A DNA stretch of 64,000 nucleotides, taken from positions 260,948,255 to 261,012,254 of the forward strand of contig CM030362.1 of assembly GCA_017893485.1 (NCBI GenBank), written 5' to 3'. The stretch comes from Hemerocallis citrina (lineage: Eukaryota > Streptophyta > Magnoliopsida > Asparagales > Asphodelaceae). The notes under the pieces are model-generated. The model made no database searches. It was given only the letters and a program-made list of their open reading frames with translations, and was not told the DNA's origin. Positions 34,720 through 45,844 of the stretch are shown here, piece by piece. The translations under genes and the position numbers were made by a program. Every line of letters begins with the position of its first letter. The stretch's first letter is position 1.

Positions 34720-35760
34720 GCTGCAACGGTTCGGAGGAAGGTCGCGACGATTTACTTATCATTGCAGTTCGGCAATCCGTAACTTGCCGAGCCACCGAGG
34801 CACTCTGCCGAGCTACCGGGGCACCAACCTCCACATATGGAGAAAAATGCCGCCGAGCCACTTTCACCATCAGATTGTCTCAAAGTTCGTGTCCAAATCT
34901 GATGAAAGGCTCTGTTCACGCCACGCCCACAAAACGACAAGATAATATTTTCTCGTGATCTGAACCTCTAGCCTCGAGATCCATGCCTTGATGGACGTTC
35001 CAGATCCAACCACGTGGCTCGACGGCTCGTAACGAGGCGAGCCACTGAGGCACTCTGCCGAGCTACCGGGGCACCGACCTCCACATATAGAGAAAAATGC
35101 CGCCGAGCCACTTTCATCGTCAGATTGCCTCAACGTTCGTGTCCAAATCAGATGAACGGTTCAGATCATGCCACTCCCACAAAACGACAAGAAAACGTTT
35201 TCTCGTGATCTGAACCTCCAACTTCGAGATCCGTGCCATGATGAGCACCCTAGATCCAACCACGTGGCTCGGCGACTCGTAACTTGCTGAGCCACCGAGG
35301 CACTCTACCAAGCTACTAGGGCACCGACCTCCACATATGGAGAACAATACCGCCGAGCCACTTTTACCGTCAGATTGTCTCAAAGTTTGTGTCCAAATCA
35401 GATGAACGGCTCAGATCACGCCACTCCCACAAAACGACAAGATAACGTTTTCTCGTGATCTGAACCTCCAACTTCGAGATCCATGCCATGATGAGCACCC
35501 CAGATCCAACCACATGGCTCGACGACTCATAACTTGCCGAGCCACCGAGGCACTCTGCCGAGCTACCAGGGCACTGACCTCCACATATGGAGAAAAATAC
35601 CGCCGAGCCACTTTCACTGTCAGATTGTCTCAAAATTCGTTCCAAAACATGATGAACGGTTCAGATTCTGCCATGCCCACAAAATGACAAGATAACATTT
35701 TTTCATGATCTGAACCTCCGGTCTCGAGATCCACGCCTTGATGGATGCTTCAGATCAAGC
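34720..35760 (+). repeat. 250-bp tandem repeat array
   Basis: AACGACAAGA recurs at 34933, 35183 and 35433, and as AATGACAAGA at 35683: an exact period of 250 bp. Units contain GCCGAGCCACCGAGGCACTCTGCC, ACCTCCACATATGGAGAA (an inverted repeat) and GATCTGAACCTC. Reading frames on both strands here are repeats and not genes. Confidence 0.95.
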
Positions 35761-36790
35761 CACGTAGTCCCACGGCTCGTCCCGAGCTGACGAGCCACCG
35801 GAGTGCTCAGCCGAGCTACCAAACAGCTTAGCTGAGCCACCTAGCCACTAAGGAGTAAAGGCCGAGCAGCCGAGCCACCGGAGTACTCAGCCGAGCTACC
35901 GAAGAGCTTAGCTGAGCCACCGAACTACCAAGAGGTGAAAGCCGAGATTCCGAGTTGTCGAGCTACAATGGCTGAGCTACCAATGCACCGACCCTCACAT
36001 TTGAAGAAAAATAACTAACGAACTACCCCAACCGTTGGATCGTTTTAAAAATTGCGCTGGAACATGATGAGCAGCTCAGATCACGCCACGTCCACAAAAC
36101 GACAAGATAACATTTTCTCGTGATCTGAATCCCTTCCTTGTGATTCGCACCATGATGAATGCTCCAGATCTTTCCACGTAGCTCGGTAGCTCGCAACGCA
36201 CCGAGCTACCGAGCTATCGAGGACGACCAGACGAGCTACCGAGGCACCGACCTCCGCAAGCGGAGAAATACGCCGCCGAGCTACTTCGGCCATCCGATCC
36301 TCTAGAAATTCACGGCCAATGCTGATGAAGGCCCAGATCGTGCCACATCATAAATCGGAATAAAAAATTAATTTTTATTTATTAAAATCGAATTATTTTT
36401 TAAAAAATTGCAAAAATTTGATTAAAAATTCAGGAAAATTAATTAAAAATTCTACAAAATAATTATAAAATAGGGGAAATACTTTCGAACCCCGGGGTAA
36501 ATAATTATTGCTTGGAATAATTAATTAAGGCCCCCGAACGATGAATCACCGCTTCACAAAATTAAATAAATGGTCCGAAAGATAGATACAAATTAAGAAA
36601 AATCACCAAAAGCCCAGGGGAGCTCGAGAATAACCATGAGCGTGCAACCAGCTCCGAAAATCACCATAATACCTCATACAAAGATTCGACACCCCATATT
36701 TGGACTCTGATACAACTCCGCAAGCCATTAAAACAGTAAAACTACTCCTCAAAGACTGATTAAATACAGACTTTGGGAGTGGGGGCCTCG
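35761..36790 (+). other. Diverged repeat tail, 3' noncoding block and polypurine tract of element D
   Basis: To about 36350 there are degenerate repeat units with many GAGCTACCGA words and one more ACGACAAGATAAC block near 36098. Then comes the AT-rich conserved block and the tract GGGAGTGGGGG at 36775-36785, followed by CCTCG. The stretch 35990-36790 is nearly identical to both arms of the inverted repeat at 46022-47660. Confidence 0.8.
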
Positions 36791-37333
36791 TGATATGGCT
36801 AAAAATAGGGTTAAATTGGAACTGTCCAAATCGGGCGCGAATCATAAAGATCAGGGGTAAAATGGTAATTTCACCTACAAACGGGTCTGAAGTGGGTACT
36901 GGGTCTTTTTTCCAAAGTCCCAATTACTCGCGAACAGATCCTTCTCAAAACCCGGTCCAGCTGGGTAGAATTAGGGTTTATGATTATACCAAATCAACGG
37001 GCCCTGATTCACTTCTATCCATTCACTGGGAAGTAGGGATTTGATCTTATCCCAAAACTGGTCCCTAAGGTGGCTATAAATACCCCCCATCCCCCACTAT
37101 TAATAGATAATCAATCTTTTGCCAATAAAAGCTCATTCATAATCTTTCTGATTACTGACTTGAGCGTCGGAGGGTGCGTCACTGGAATCAACCCCGGTGT
37201 TTCGCACTTTTTGCAGGTTAACGACAGGAGATCACGGTCAAACTCCGATGGAAAGGTTTCAGGTTTAACTATTCGGCATCCCAAAGAATCCACAAATTCT
37301 ATCTGTTTGTCCCCACACCAGATTTAGCAGTAA
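36791..37333 (+). repeat. 3' LTR of Tat element D, lacking the last bases
   Basis: It starts TGATATGGC and ends GCAGTAA, where GTAACA is expected. The TATA box is at 37075-37080. It has an internal deletion of about 27 bp relative to 24307-24876. Sequence after 37333 is not a target duplication. Confidence 0.88.
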
Positions 37334-37370
37334 GCCACACGTGGTTGGATCTGGGGCGCTCATCATGTCT
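37334..37370 (-). other. Inverted fragment of Tat 3' repeat sequence at a breakpoint
   Basis: CCACACGTGGTTGGATCTGGGG...GCTCATCATG is the reverse complement of a piece of the 250-bp unit (compare 35235-35270). It sits between the truncated LTR of D and pol fragment E, so it marks a rearrangement junction. Confidence 0.7.
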
Positions 37371-40180
37371 TGTTCGAGAAAGGGGACACATCAAGGTGTT
37401 TTCGAATGAGCTGCTCTCTCGCTCCCAACCTCAAATCTGCCCTGATCAGCTGCATTCACCGCAATGTCGACCTCTTCGCCTGGAAGCCCTCTGACATACC
37501 CGGTATCTCTGAGGGTCTTATCATGCACAAACTCAGCGTGATCCCTGGTTCGAAGCCGGTCGTCCAGAAGTGACGTAAGTTCGCCCCGGAGCGATAGCAG
37601 GCGGTAAATGCAGAAGTGGACAAACTCTTGTCTGCTCGTTTCATACAAGAAGTCGGCTACCCTGAGTGGCTGGCAAACATCGTGATGGTCAAAAAGGCGA
37701 GCGAGAGCTGGAGGATCTGCATAGACTTCACGGACCTCAACAAGGCATGCCCCAAAGATCCGTTCCCTCTCCCCAGCATCGACGCTCTGATCGACGCCAC
37801 ATCAGGTCACGAGCTCCTGTCCTTCATGGATGCCTTCTCCGGCTACAACTAGATCTGAATGTTTCCTCCCGACATAGCCAAGACGTCTTTCGTCACTAAC
37901 CAAGGGCTTTACTGCTACCGAGTCATGCCCTTCGGGTGGAAGAACGCCGGTGCTACTTATCAGAGGCTCATTAACTGAGTCTTCAAGGATCAAATCGGGC
38001 ATAACATGGAGGTGTACGTCGATGACATGCTCGTCAAAAGCCAACAGGGACAGGATCACGTCGCCGACCTGGAAGAGGCCTTTGCGGTCCTTGGAACCCA
38101 CAACTTGTGGCTCAATCTGGTGAAGTGTGCATTCGGCGTCTCTTCGGGAGAGTTCCTCGGATTTATCGTCAGCCAGCGCGGCATCGAGGCGAACCCCAAA
38201 AAAATCCAGGCCATAATAGACATGGTCCCTCCCAGGAACATTAAAGAAGTCCAGAGGCTAACGGGAAAACTGGCGGCCATCGGCTGTTTCCTCTCCAAGT
38301 TCAGGGAGAAGTCCCTTCCATTCTTTAAGGCACTGCACGGAACCGGAGGGTTCGAATGGGTTCCTCAGCAGCAAGAGGCATTTGCCCAACTGAAGGAGTA
38401 CCTCGCCAACCCTCCTTTCCTGAGCAAGCCCGAACCGGGTGAGCCACTCTGGCTCTACCTTTCGGCTTCGGAGACCGTGCTCAGTGCCGTCCTCGTTCGA
38501 GAAGAGGAAGGAGTCCAAAAGCCTCTGTACTATGTGAGCAAGGTCCTGCTCAACGCCGAGACCAGATATTCCAGGATGGAGAAAATGGCATACGCCTTGA
38601 TCATGGCCGCACAGAAGCTCCATCCATATTTTTAGGCACATTCCGTCCAGGTGCTCATGGATCAACCTCTGAAGGCCATGCTCTATAAACCCGAGAGCTC
38701 GGGGCGACTAGTCAAATGGTTGATCGAGCTTAGTCAGTACGACATCGGCTATCAACCGAGGATGGCCATCAAAGGATAGGCCCTCGCCGAGTTTATCACA
38801 GAATGCACCATCTCCGAGCAACCGAAAAGCAAGGAAGCCAACCAGATGTGGAAAGTTTACGTCGATGGTTCCTCTTGCGAAGCGGGGAGTGGCGTGGGCA
38901 TCATTTTGCGGGGTCCAGATGGTTTCCTCCTTTAATACTGCCTCCGCCTCAACTTTCTGGCCTCTAACAACGAGGCTGAGTACGAGGCCATGATCGTCGG
39001 GCTCACCCTGGCTCATCAGGCCAGCGCCAAGCAGATCAAGGCCTTTAGTGACTCTCAGCTTGTGGTCAACCAGATCACTGGAGAGTACGAGGCCCAGGAC
39101 GATCGGTTGATCAGGTACCTGGCCGTGGTCCAACGGCTATTAACGTCCTTCGACGAGTCGGCAGTCTTAAGGATCCCCAGGGAGCAGAACGCCCAAGCCG
39201 ATGCCCTGTCAAAGTTAGCTTCCTCATCCTTTAAAGGCCTCGACCGCACCGTCCTGATCGATGTCCTGTTGAAGCCAAGTACAAACTTTCCTGAGGCTCT
39301 CTGTGTTGAAGACAGAGCTCTTTCCGACGACGGGACCACTCTTATCATGAAATTTCTAATCAAGGGAGAGCTCCCCGAAGACTGGGCTGAAGCGAGGCGG
39401 TTCAGGGTCCGTTCAGAAAGGTTCACCGTAATCGACGCAACCCTCTTTAAAAGATCCTACACAACAACGGATGGCAGACCTTACCTTCGCCGCCTGACCC
39501 CTGACGAAGCAAAGTATGCCCTCAAAGAGCTACACGAAGGGATCGGCGGATGCCATATGGGAAGCCGCTCGCTCGCGCAGAAGGCTTTGAATCACGGGTA
39601 CTACTGGCCCACTATGCTGCAAGATGCCCTCGCCCTAGTGAAGAAGTGCGGTCCCTGTCAATGGTTCTCTCCTGTGAAGAGGGCTCCGCAAGCAAACCTC
39701 AGTTCCATGGCCAGTCTGACCCCCTTTGCAATGTGGGCGATGGATCTGGTAGGCCCATTTCCAAAGGCAACGGGCCAACAAAAGTTTCTCTAGTGGTGAT
39801 CTACTACTTCACGAAGTGGATCGAGGCAGAGCCATTACTAACGATCACCGAGCAACAGACCCAATAGTTTTTCTGGAAACACATCGTCTGTCGATTCGGG
39901 ATCCCACAGGTGCTCATCACGGACAATGGGACTCAATTCGCAGGTAAACATTTTTGAAAGTTTTGCGAAGATCTCGGGATCCAGCAGTCTTCTCCTCGGT
40001 GTGCCACCCTCAGTCAAACGGTCAGGTCGAGAACGCGAACCGCCAAATTCTCGACGGCCTCAAGAAATGGCTGGATAACTTTTCCAAGGGATTATGGGTC
40101 GATGAGTTGCCGAGAGTTCTCTGGGCCCACCAGACGACAAAAAGGATCCCCACGGGAGAGTCGCCATTCAATCTGACCTA
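37371..40180 (+). pseudogene. Tat pol fragment E (RT, RNase H, archaeal RNase H, integrase)
   Basis: It is a divergent relative of the B and D pols, starting inside the region before RT (DLFAWKPSDIPGIS). RT: DKLLSARFIQEVGYPEW, WRICIDFTDLNKA, DAFSGYN, YVDDMLVKS near 38015-38040. RNase H: WLYLSASETVLSAVLVRE. Archaeal RNase H at 38855-39240: VDGSSCEAGSGVGIIL, NNEAEYEAMI, FSDSQLVVNQ. Integrase from 39520: LHEGIGGCHMGSRSLAQ, CGPCQ, WAMDLVGPF, TDNGTQF, NGQVENANRQ. It breaks off at 40180, inside integrase (GESPFNLTY), against a primer-site sequence of opposite orientation. Stops include 37571, 37595, 37850, 37856, 38633, 38777 and 38933, with frameshifts after 39790. There are no LTRs of its own. 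Confidence 0.9.
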
Positions 40181-40195
40181 CAGACGGTGCCAATC
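40181..40195 (-). other. Primer-site sequence on the minus strand next to LTR F
   Basis: On the minus strand GATTGGCACCGTCTG follows the LTR end directly, the first 15 bases of the Tat primer site, and then abruptly becomes pol E sequence. It marks a breakpoint inside the primer site. Confidence 0.75.
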
Positions 40196-40765
40196 TATTA
40201 CCGCTAAATCTGGTGTGCGGGCAAACAGATAGAATTTGTGGATTCTTTGGGATGCCGAATTGTCAAACTTGAAACCTTTCCGCTGGAGTTTGACCGTGAT
40301 CTCCCGCCGTTAACCTGCAAAAAGTGCGAAACACCAGGGTTGATGCCGTCGACGCACCCTCCGACGCTCAAGTCAGTAATCAGAAAGATTATGAATGAGC
40401 TTTTACTGGCAAAAGATTGATTACCTGTTAACAGTAGGGGATGGGGGGTATTTATAGCCGCCTTAGGGACCAGTTTCGGGATAAGATCAAATCCCTACTT
40501 CCTAGTGAATGGACAGAAGTGAATCAGGGCCGTTGATTTGGTATAATCATAAACCCTAATTCTACCCAGCTGGACCGGGTTCTTTGCGGGTTGAAACCCA
40601 CACCCAGTTGAGGTGGATCCATTTGGGGGTTATTGGGCCTTTGGAAAAAAGACCCAGTACCCACTTCGGACCCGTTTGTAGGTGAAATTACCATTTTACC
40701 CCTGATCTTTAAGATTCGCACCCAATTTGGACGGTTCCAATTTAACCCTATTTTTAGCCATATCA
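40196..40765 (-). repeat. Tat LTR F on the minus strand (570 bp)
   Basis: Read on the minus strand it runs from TGATATGGC (40765) to GCGGTAATA (40196), with a TATA box at 40456-40449. It has primer-site sequence on one side and a polypurine tract on the other (40766-40778, continuing past the CACTA insertion at 46022), a combination expected for an LTR shared between tandem copies or for a recombinant. Confidence 0.9.
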
Positions 40766-41677
40766 CGAGCCCCCTACTCACTACAAGAATTTTGACATAT
40801 AGTGACAGCAAAAATCCGTGGGTAAAAGGCGAAAAACCGTAGGTATAGCCCGTCAAACCTATACCAATGGACATATTTTTCCGTCATTTTTAATTAGCAA
40901 TACTCACGGCAAAATATCGTCACTATAGCCTATAGCGACGGTTTTTTCACCCGTTGGACAAAACCTCGGTATTATACCCACGGTTTCGTATACGTTGGTA
41001 TAGGTTTTAAAAACACCTTTTGCTTTCCTATACCCACGGTTGAAACTCCATTGCTATAGGTTTTAGCGATGGTTTTCGCATCCAATTATTTGAATATATA
41101 CCTACCGTGTTTATTCCGTTGGTATAGTTCTTTTTGTGTATTTTAGGCTGATTGAGATGTTCCATCCTCATTATTGTGTTTGTTTAGTTCTTCATCATCA
41201 GATATAATCATTACAAGAGATCAACATCAATCATTTAATCACAGATTCATAACCATTACAGTAATCAACTCAGAATTGGAAATATTGGGATATTGTTTCG
41301 TACAGGTAATCAAATTTACAGCTTATTACATTCTGATACTGATCGATCAACTAAAACTTTGACACAAACAAAGAATGCCAAATTTACAGCTTATTACATC
41401 TTCTCATCCCTTCCTATCAGGACAGTAGCTGCTCCCAGAACAGCATGAATATACACTAACCTTGAAAGATCTGAATAAGACACCAACATATTTTACCAAT
41501 TCACCCATTATTGCACTAATGCAAGCACCATACAGAAAAGGATATCAACTGATAAGTGTGAAGCTGCACATATGTATGTGGCACCCTTTAGTTCACATTG
41601 TATAGTGCTTCAGAATCCACTTACACCATAACCAAGTTGAGAAAAACTAGGAATCACATTGGTGTGATCCATAATTG

Positions 41678-41937
41678 CTACTCCAGATTCTTGTATCTCA
41701 TCCTGCTTCCAACAGTCTCGTCTGTTCCAAGCATTTCGCGTGCAAACAAAATTGCCAAAACTGAAACGAAAATGCAAACTGAAGTTAAAATAGAAACAAG
41801 AAATAGAGATTCTAATTGAACATGCATATCTATAACAGAAAAGATAGTTCTTCAAATTCGAACCTTAACAGAATGAGAAACGCTCTTTATACACATGCAT
41901 GCAGCGATACGTACTCCAGAATAGAAAAGCAAATTCT
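41678..41937 (-). pseudogene. Possible captured exons of an unidentified gene in the CACTA element
   Basis: Two pieces with splice-like borders: 41937-41864 (acceptor CTGCAG; reads GVRIAACMCIKSVSHSVK; donor AAG/GTTCG) and 41760-41678 (acceptor TTTCAG; reads ILFAREMLGTDETVGSRMRY, then a stop). The first resembles an armadillo-type helix repeat weakly. The two frames do not join cleanly, so they may come from different genes or be decayed. Nothing firmer can be said. Confidence 0.3.
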
Positions 41938-42170
41938 CTGCAGAAAAAATTCTCAAATCAGTTAGCTTTAGGGATATTTGGGAAAAGAAAAATACGGTTG
42001 AAGGCTCTAAGTTGCAAATATACTTGTTTCAACCACAAATATATGAAAGAAGTATTCATAGTATGGTAGTGATAATAGACTATCAGGAATAATAAAGCTT
42101 CTAACTACAACTCATGAAAACAAGAGAAATAGAATTCATGAACATGTATAAAGCAATTTAACTAGAGAAC

Positions 42171-42325
42171 CTGCAAGTTCAGCTGCATAATCATCCTGGG
42201 GTTGCTCCTCAGCAAACCTAAACTCCATATTGCCAATGGCTTGAAGTTCTTTGAATATCCACTCTTGTGGGGTGGAACGATGCAATAACTTGATGTTTTG
42301 ATATACCACGCCAATAACTTCATTG
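42171..42325 (-). pseudogene. Captured exon of a plant nardilysin-like M16 protease (downstream exon)
   Basis: The minus strand reads EVIGVVYQNIKLL, PQEWIFKELQAIGN and FRFAEEQPQDDYAAEL, characteristic of plant nardilysin-like zinc proteases of family M16 (non-catalytic half). The 3' border is CAG/GTTCTC, a good donor; the 5' acceptor is weak. The zinc-binding HXXEH site is not in this fragment. It is one of two consecutive exons retained with their intron, so capture was at DNA level. Confidence 0.75.
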
Positions 42326-42562
42326 AGATGCAAATATGTTCATTAGAAAGTACTTAGTAGTGTTAATCCTTCGTTAAAATAACCAAATAAAGAACTATGA
42401 GAATGTATCACAGTAGAGTTAAATGTATCACAGTAGAGTTGTCTTACAAACAAGGAGCACCAAAACATAATTAACATGTCCATTGTGTGTGACCAATTAA
42501 GAACAAAAGAACTAATGAATACTACAACTACAAAAAAAAACAATATTATAAGTAAGATGTAC

Positions 42563-42712
42563 CTTTTCTAATCCTGCACCCGTAAGGTGTATGGTCATGA
42601 CAAAAATGTAAGCAATAGAAGAGCAGTGGGAACCGTCATCACCAACACCAGCAGCTAATGAAGATGCCCAACCTTTCTCTTTTAGAAAAGAGAGCAAGCA
42701 AGGTTGACCCCC
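42563..42712 (-). pseudogene. Captured exon of a plant nardilysin-like M16 protease (upstream exon)
   Basis: The minus strand reads LLSFLKEKGWASSLAAGVGD, then SSIAYIFVMTIHLTGAGLEK, ending at a good donor (AAAG/GTACAT at 42563/42562). In plant nardilysin-like proteins this segment directly precedes the one encoded at 42171-42325, so order and strand are right. The start is blurred: upstream residues do not continue the family pattern. Confidence 0.75.
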
Positions 42713-43620
42713 TAGAGCTTTACAGTGGTATCCTTAGTCAAGAACTTCCAAACGATAGAAGATAATGAAAGATCAATATTTGATTAGAATTTTTGATGGT
42801 GAACACAACCTTTCATAATAGGTACTCTGAAAATGCCCTTTGTTAGGTCATTGTTGCACTCGCAAGTTCCAACACATGCATCTAAATTTGCTCCTCATTA
42901 TTGGCTACTCTGGTAGAAGAAATTTAATTGAAGATCATTGTTTTATCTAAGCCAATTTTTTCAATAACGAATGCAAAGATCAAAGCTATGCAAGATTGTA
43001 GGGAAAGTAAGAAAAACCAATATAAAGATGAGGCACTTTACGAGGACATGAAAAGCATAGAACAACAGAAGCAAGATTGCAAACACCCACTACAAGTAGC
43101 TGAACTCAGAGATGATGCTTAAACTTAAAACAATGGTAAACTAGTTTGCTCTCTATTATTGAATATCACAGTAGATTTTATTATTAAATAAGATCATTTT
43201 CCCTATCAATTCGAAATCAACTCCTTCCTTACTCAACATTCATTAACATAAAATAAATTTATAAACTATACAATAGACACAGAGGGAAGACATAAGAATG
43301 AACATGAATCAATCCTAAAGGTAACTAACTACTTGCCTTACTTAAAAACTAAAACAACGTTCATTAAGATGAAAATAGTTTACAGGTATGCAAAAGTTCA
43401 TCCAACAAAAGCTTTAGTTACTCCTGCAGTTCTATACAGTGCCAACTTATCCTCTAAACTCTTTTGCTAACTTATCCTCTAAACTTTTTCATGAAAACTG
43501 TTGTACTTGCTACTAAATACAAGGTTTAATGCATGCCAATAAGGAAAGAATTACATTTCATTAATACTGATAATCTAGGAAAAAGGAAGTTAGTATAAAC
43601 AAACCAACAACAATTAGCAC
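42713..43620. other. CACTA interior without assignable gene
   Basis: AT-rich sequence; short frames (for example 42928-43122) have no recognisable similarity. It may be intronic or intergenic sequence captured with the exons. Confidence 0.5.
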
Positions 43621-43743
43621 CTTTCTGGCCACCATAGTGAGGAGCAGTGTCCCAAAACTTATCTCGCAGCTGCCTGAGCTCTGTCCTAGTTATTGGCTGA
43701 GGATGTTTCCATGGCTTGGGCTTTCGTAGTTTCTTGGTAGTAT
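43621..43743 (-). pseudogene. Captured exon of a UBTD-type ubiquitin-domain protein
   Basis: A 123-bp exon with intact borders (acceptor TTTTTAG/ATAC at 43743; donor AAAG/GTGC at 43621). It reads KKLRKPKPWKHPQPIT, then RTELRQLRDKFWDTAPHYGG, the conserved N-terminal domain of ubiquitin domain-containing proteins (UBTD1/2 family, plant homologues included). The ubiquitin-like domain itself is not present. The flanking sequence does not continue the gene. Confidence 0.75.
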
Positions 43744-45844
43744 CTAAAAATATAAAATGAAGCCAAATAAAAAATTAAAAACAATGGGACAAGAAGCCTT
43801 AAGCATAACTGCAATATAAGCTTGATCTGCATCTTCCAAACATATATTAATAATTGAAATAATAAGACAATTAAATGGAAGACCATGTTTCAAATTTCTT
43901 GAATATAAATAATAGGGATCCTACACAAGTTCTACACTAACAATTTTTTTAAAAAAAAGAGTTTAAACATAATCAGAGAAAAATAGAAAGTTAATATCAC
44001 ACTTGACAAAAAAAATCTAAATTATCAAAGCTTACTAGAAAAATATCTTCATATTGCATATACTTCTTCAACTTCCAGGAGCAAAATACAAGTTCATATT
44101 GATTACAGAATAAAATACACCATTAGATTGTATAAACTATTACATTAATCAAACAAGTAGTGACAATATGCCTCAACAACCATACAATTTTGAGTATAGA
44201 GATGGTACTTCTTCAACTGAAGTTTTCTCTCATAACATTACAAACTCTAGGTATCCTGACTTTGGCATGTTTGGAACTCTGATAACTTGATAACTAGAGT
44301 CATCTCACTACCTCAACTCAGCCCAAAAAATGAGAAAACTATAGTTATCTAATCTTGACTCTAATTTAATTTTTCTCAACTATGAAACAACCTTAAGTTG
44401 GAGGTAAGATAAACCGATGAACAAAGTTGGCATGCACCAAAGTTTAATTCAGTTATGCATGAGAGAGATGTATAATGCTGATGACAACAGGAGGGGCACG
44501 TATATTATTCAAATAGTACACAATAAAAAGGGTAAGTTCTAAGGAGGAACGGCCTTCAGATTTGAATTAAGCTCAGTAGTGAGTTTATACAAAAAATTAG
44601 CAAACAACCAATTGCAAACAGATAAAGCATACATTCAAAACCAGAGCTCACTGTCTATGCACTTCTCTTTCTATCATGATTGTAAAGAAAACCACTGTAA
44701 GCCCGTTTTAGTCCAAGTTATCAATTAAGCTTTTTAGAGCGCTTCAGCCACGCTTTTTTAGAGAATATTGTCTTCATGATTGCTTTTCATAGTTATCTCA
44801 TAAACTCTTAGTGTTAAATCTATGAATTTTTATATCAATCTTGGCATTTTTCCACTTTTTACTACATTGTTCCGTAACAATGTTGTGGAGGGCAGGGCAT
44901 AGGCTTCAGAAACTATAGCAGAGAAATTCGATATTTTGAAAATAAAAATGAAGAAAAGAAATACAGAAAAAAAAACTTTGGAGACATTATCCAATAAAGA
45001 ATTCTTCATTTTTGTAAAGGAATTTAATTATAGAAAAGTAAAAGTACAAACCAATATAAGACCATAATAGTTCATGGGATCTAAGGAAGGTCATAGATGT
45101 CCCTTGCCAACTTAGTCTCAGATCATTCATCCCATATCCCAATTCCAATTAAAGAAAATTAACAAACTGCAAAATTAACAAGGGAATTTTTTAATTCAAC
45201 ATGAAAACCTTAACGTTGACTATCAATCTGTGAATAGAAATATTCAGAGTTATCTTTTTGGGAACAAGAAATATTCAGAATTGAAGTTAGGGCAATTTTA
45301 GATGGCTTTTTATAACAATGCTCGGTATATTCCACAAACTCTATCAAGATATGCGCAAGACAAATTCAGCTATTCAAGAAAATTTCATCACTCTAATTTT
45401 CCCCACCACCTAATTAGTACTCAGTCTAGAAACTTGAAAAGAAATAGATAAAAAAGATTACCATATTGCATTAACAAACACAATCCAAATCAAGATGCAA
45501 GCCATAATTTCCACACAGAAATATAATTCCAAGTATTTCTAGGCCTATATGAATAACGACAGCGGTGGAGGAGGAGGTGGGCGACGGCGGTGGGTGGCGG
45601 CAGAGGAAGACGGTGACGGTGGAAATGAAGACGGTGACGGCGGTGGCGATGGAGGAGCAACGGCAATGGTGGAAGGGGGACGACGATGGCGACGTGGATG
45701 AATGACGACGGTGATTCAGGTGTGAGAGAGAGAGAGGAGAGAAAGAGAGAGAGAGATGGGCGTGAGAGAAAGGGTATAAATTGGGGAATTTGGGATTTGG
45801 GGGGAAAATGAAAAAGTTGGAGGGAAAATGAATTATGGAATATA
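43744..45844. other. CACTA interior, right part, without assignable gene
   Basis: AT-rich to about 45540, then a GGTGGCGG/GACGGTGACGG-rich stretch (45555-45760) followed by GAGAGAGA, giving a low-complexity frame on the minus strand (45471-45848) that I do not accept as a gene. Confidence 0.5.

Larger units (their letters stand above)
24307..37333 (+). mobile_element. Ty3/gypsy Tat element D, inserted in element C
   Basis: The 5' LTR is 24307-24876 and the 3' LTR 36791-37333. The right end is rearranged: the terminal ACA is missing, and the left flank CCAGG (24302-24306) has no partner at the right. Internally it has gag with a deletion of about 0.67 kb, pro-RT-RH-aRH-INT, an LRR-like gene fragment, the best antisense gene, a 250-bp tandem array, and the polypurine tract. 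D is closely related to B but has its own deletions, so both are defective in different places. Confidence 0.9.

Noticed and set aside
42171..43743. A functional host gene (nardilysin or UBTD)
   Set aside because: Only isolated exons of two unrelated genes are present inside a transposon, without starts, catalytic motifs or remaining exons.
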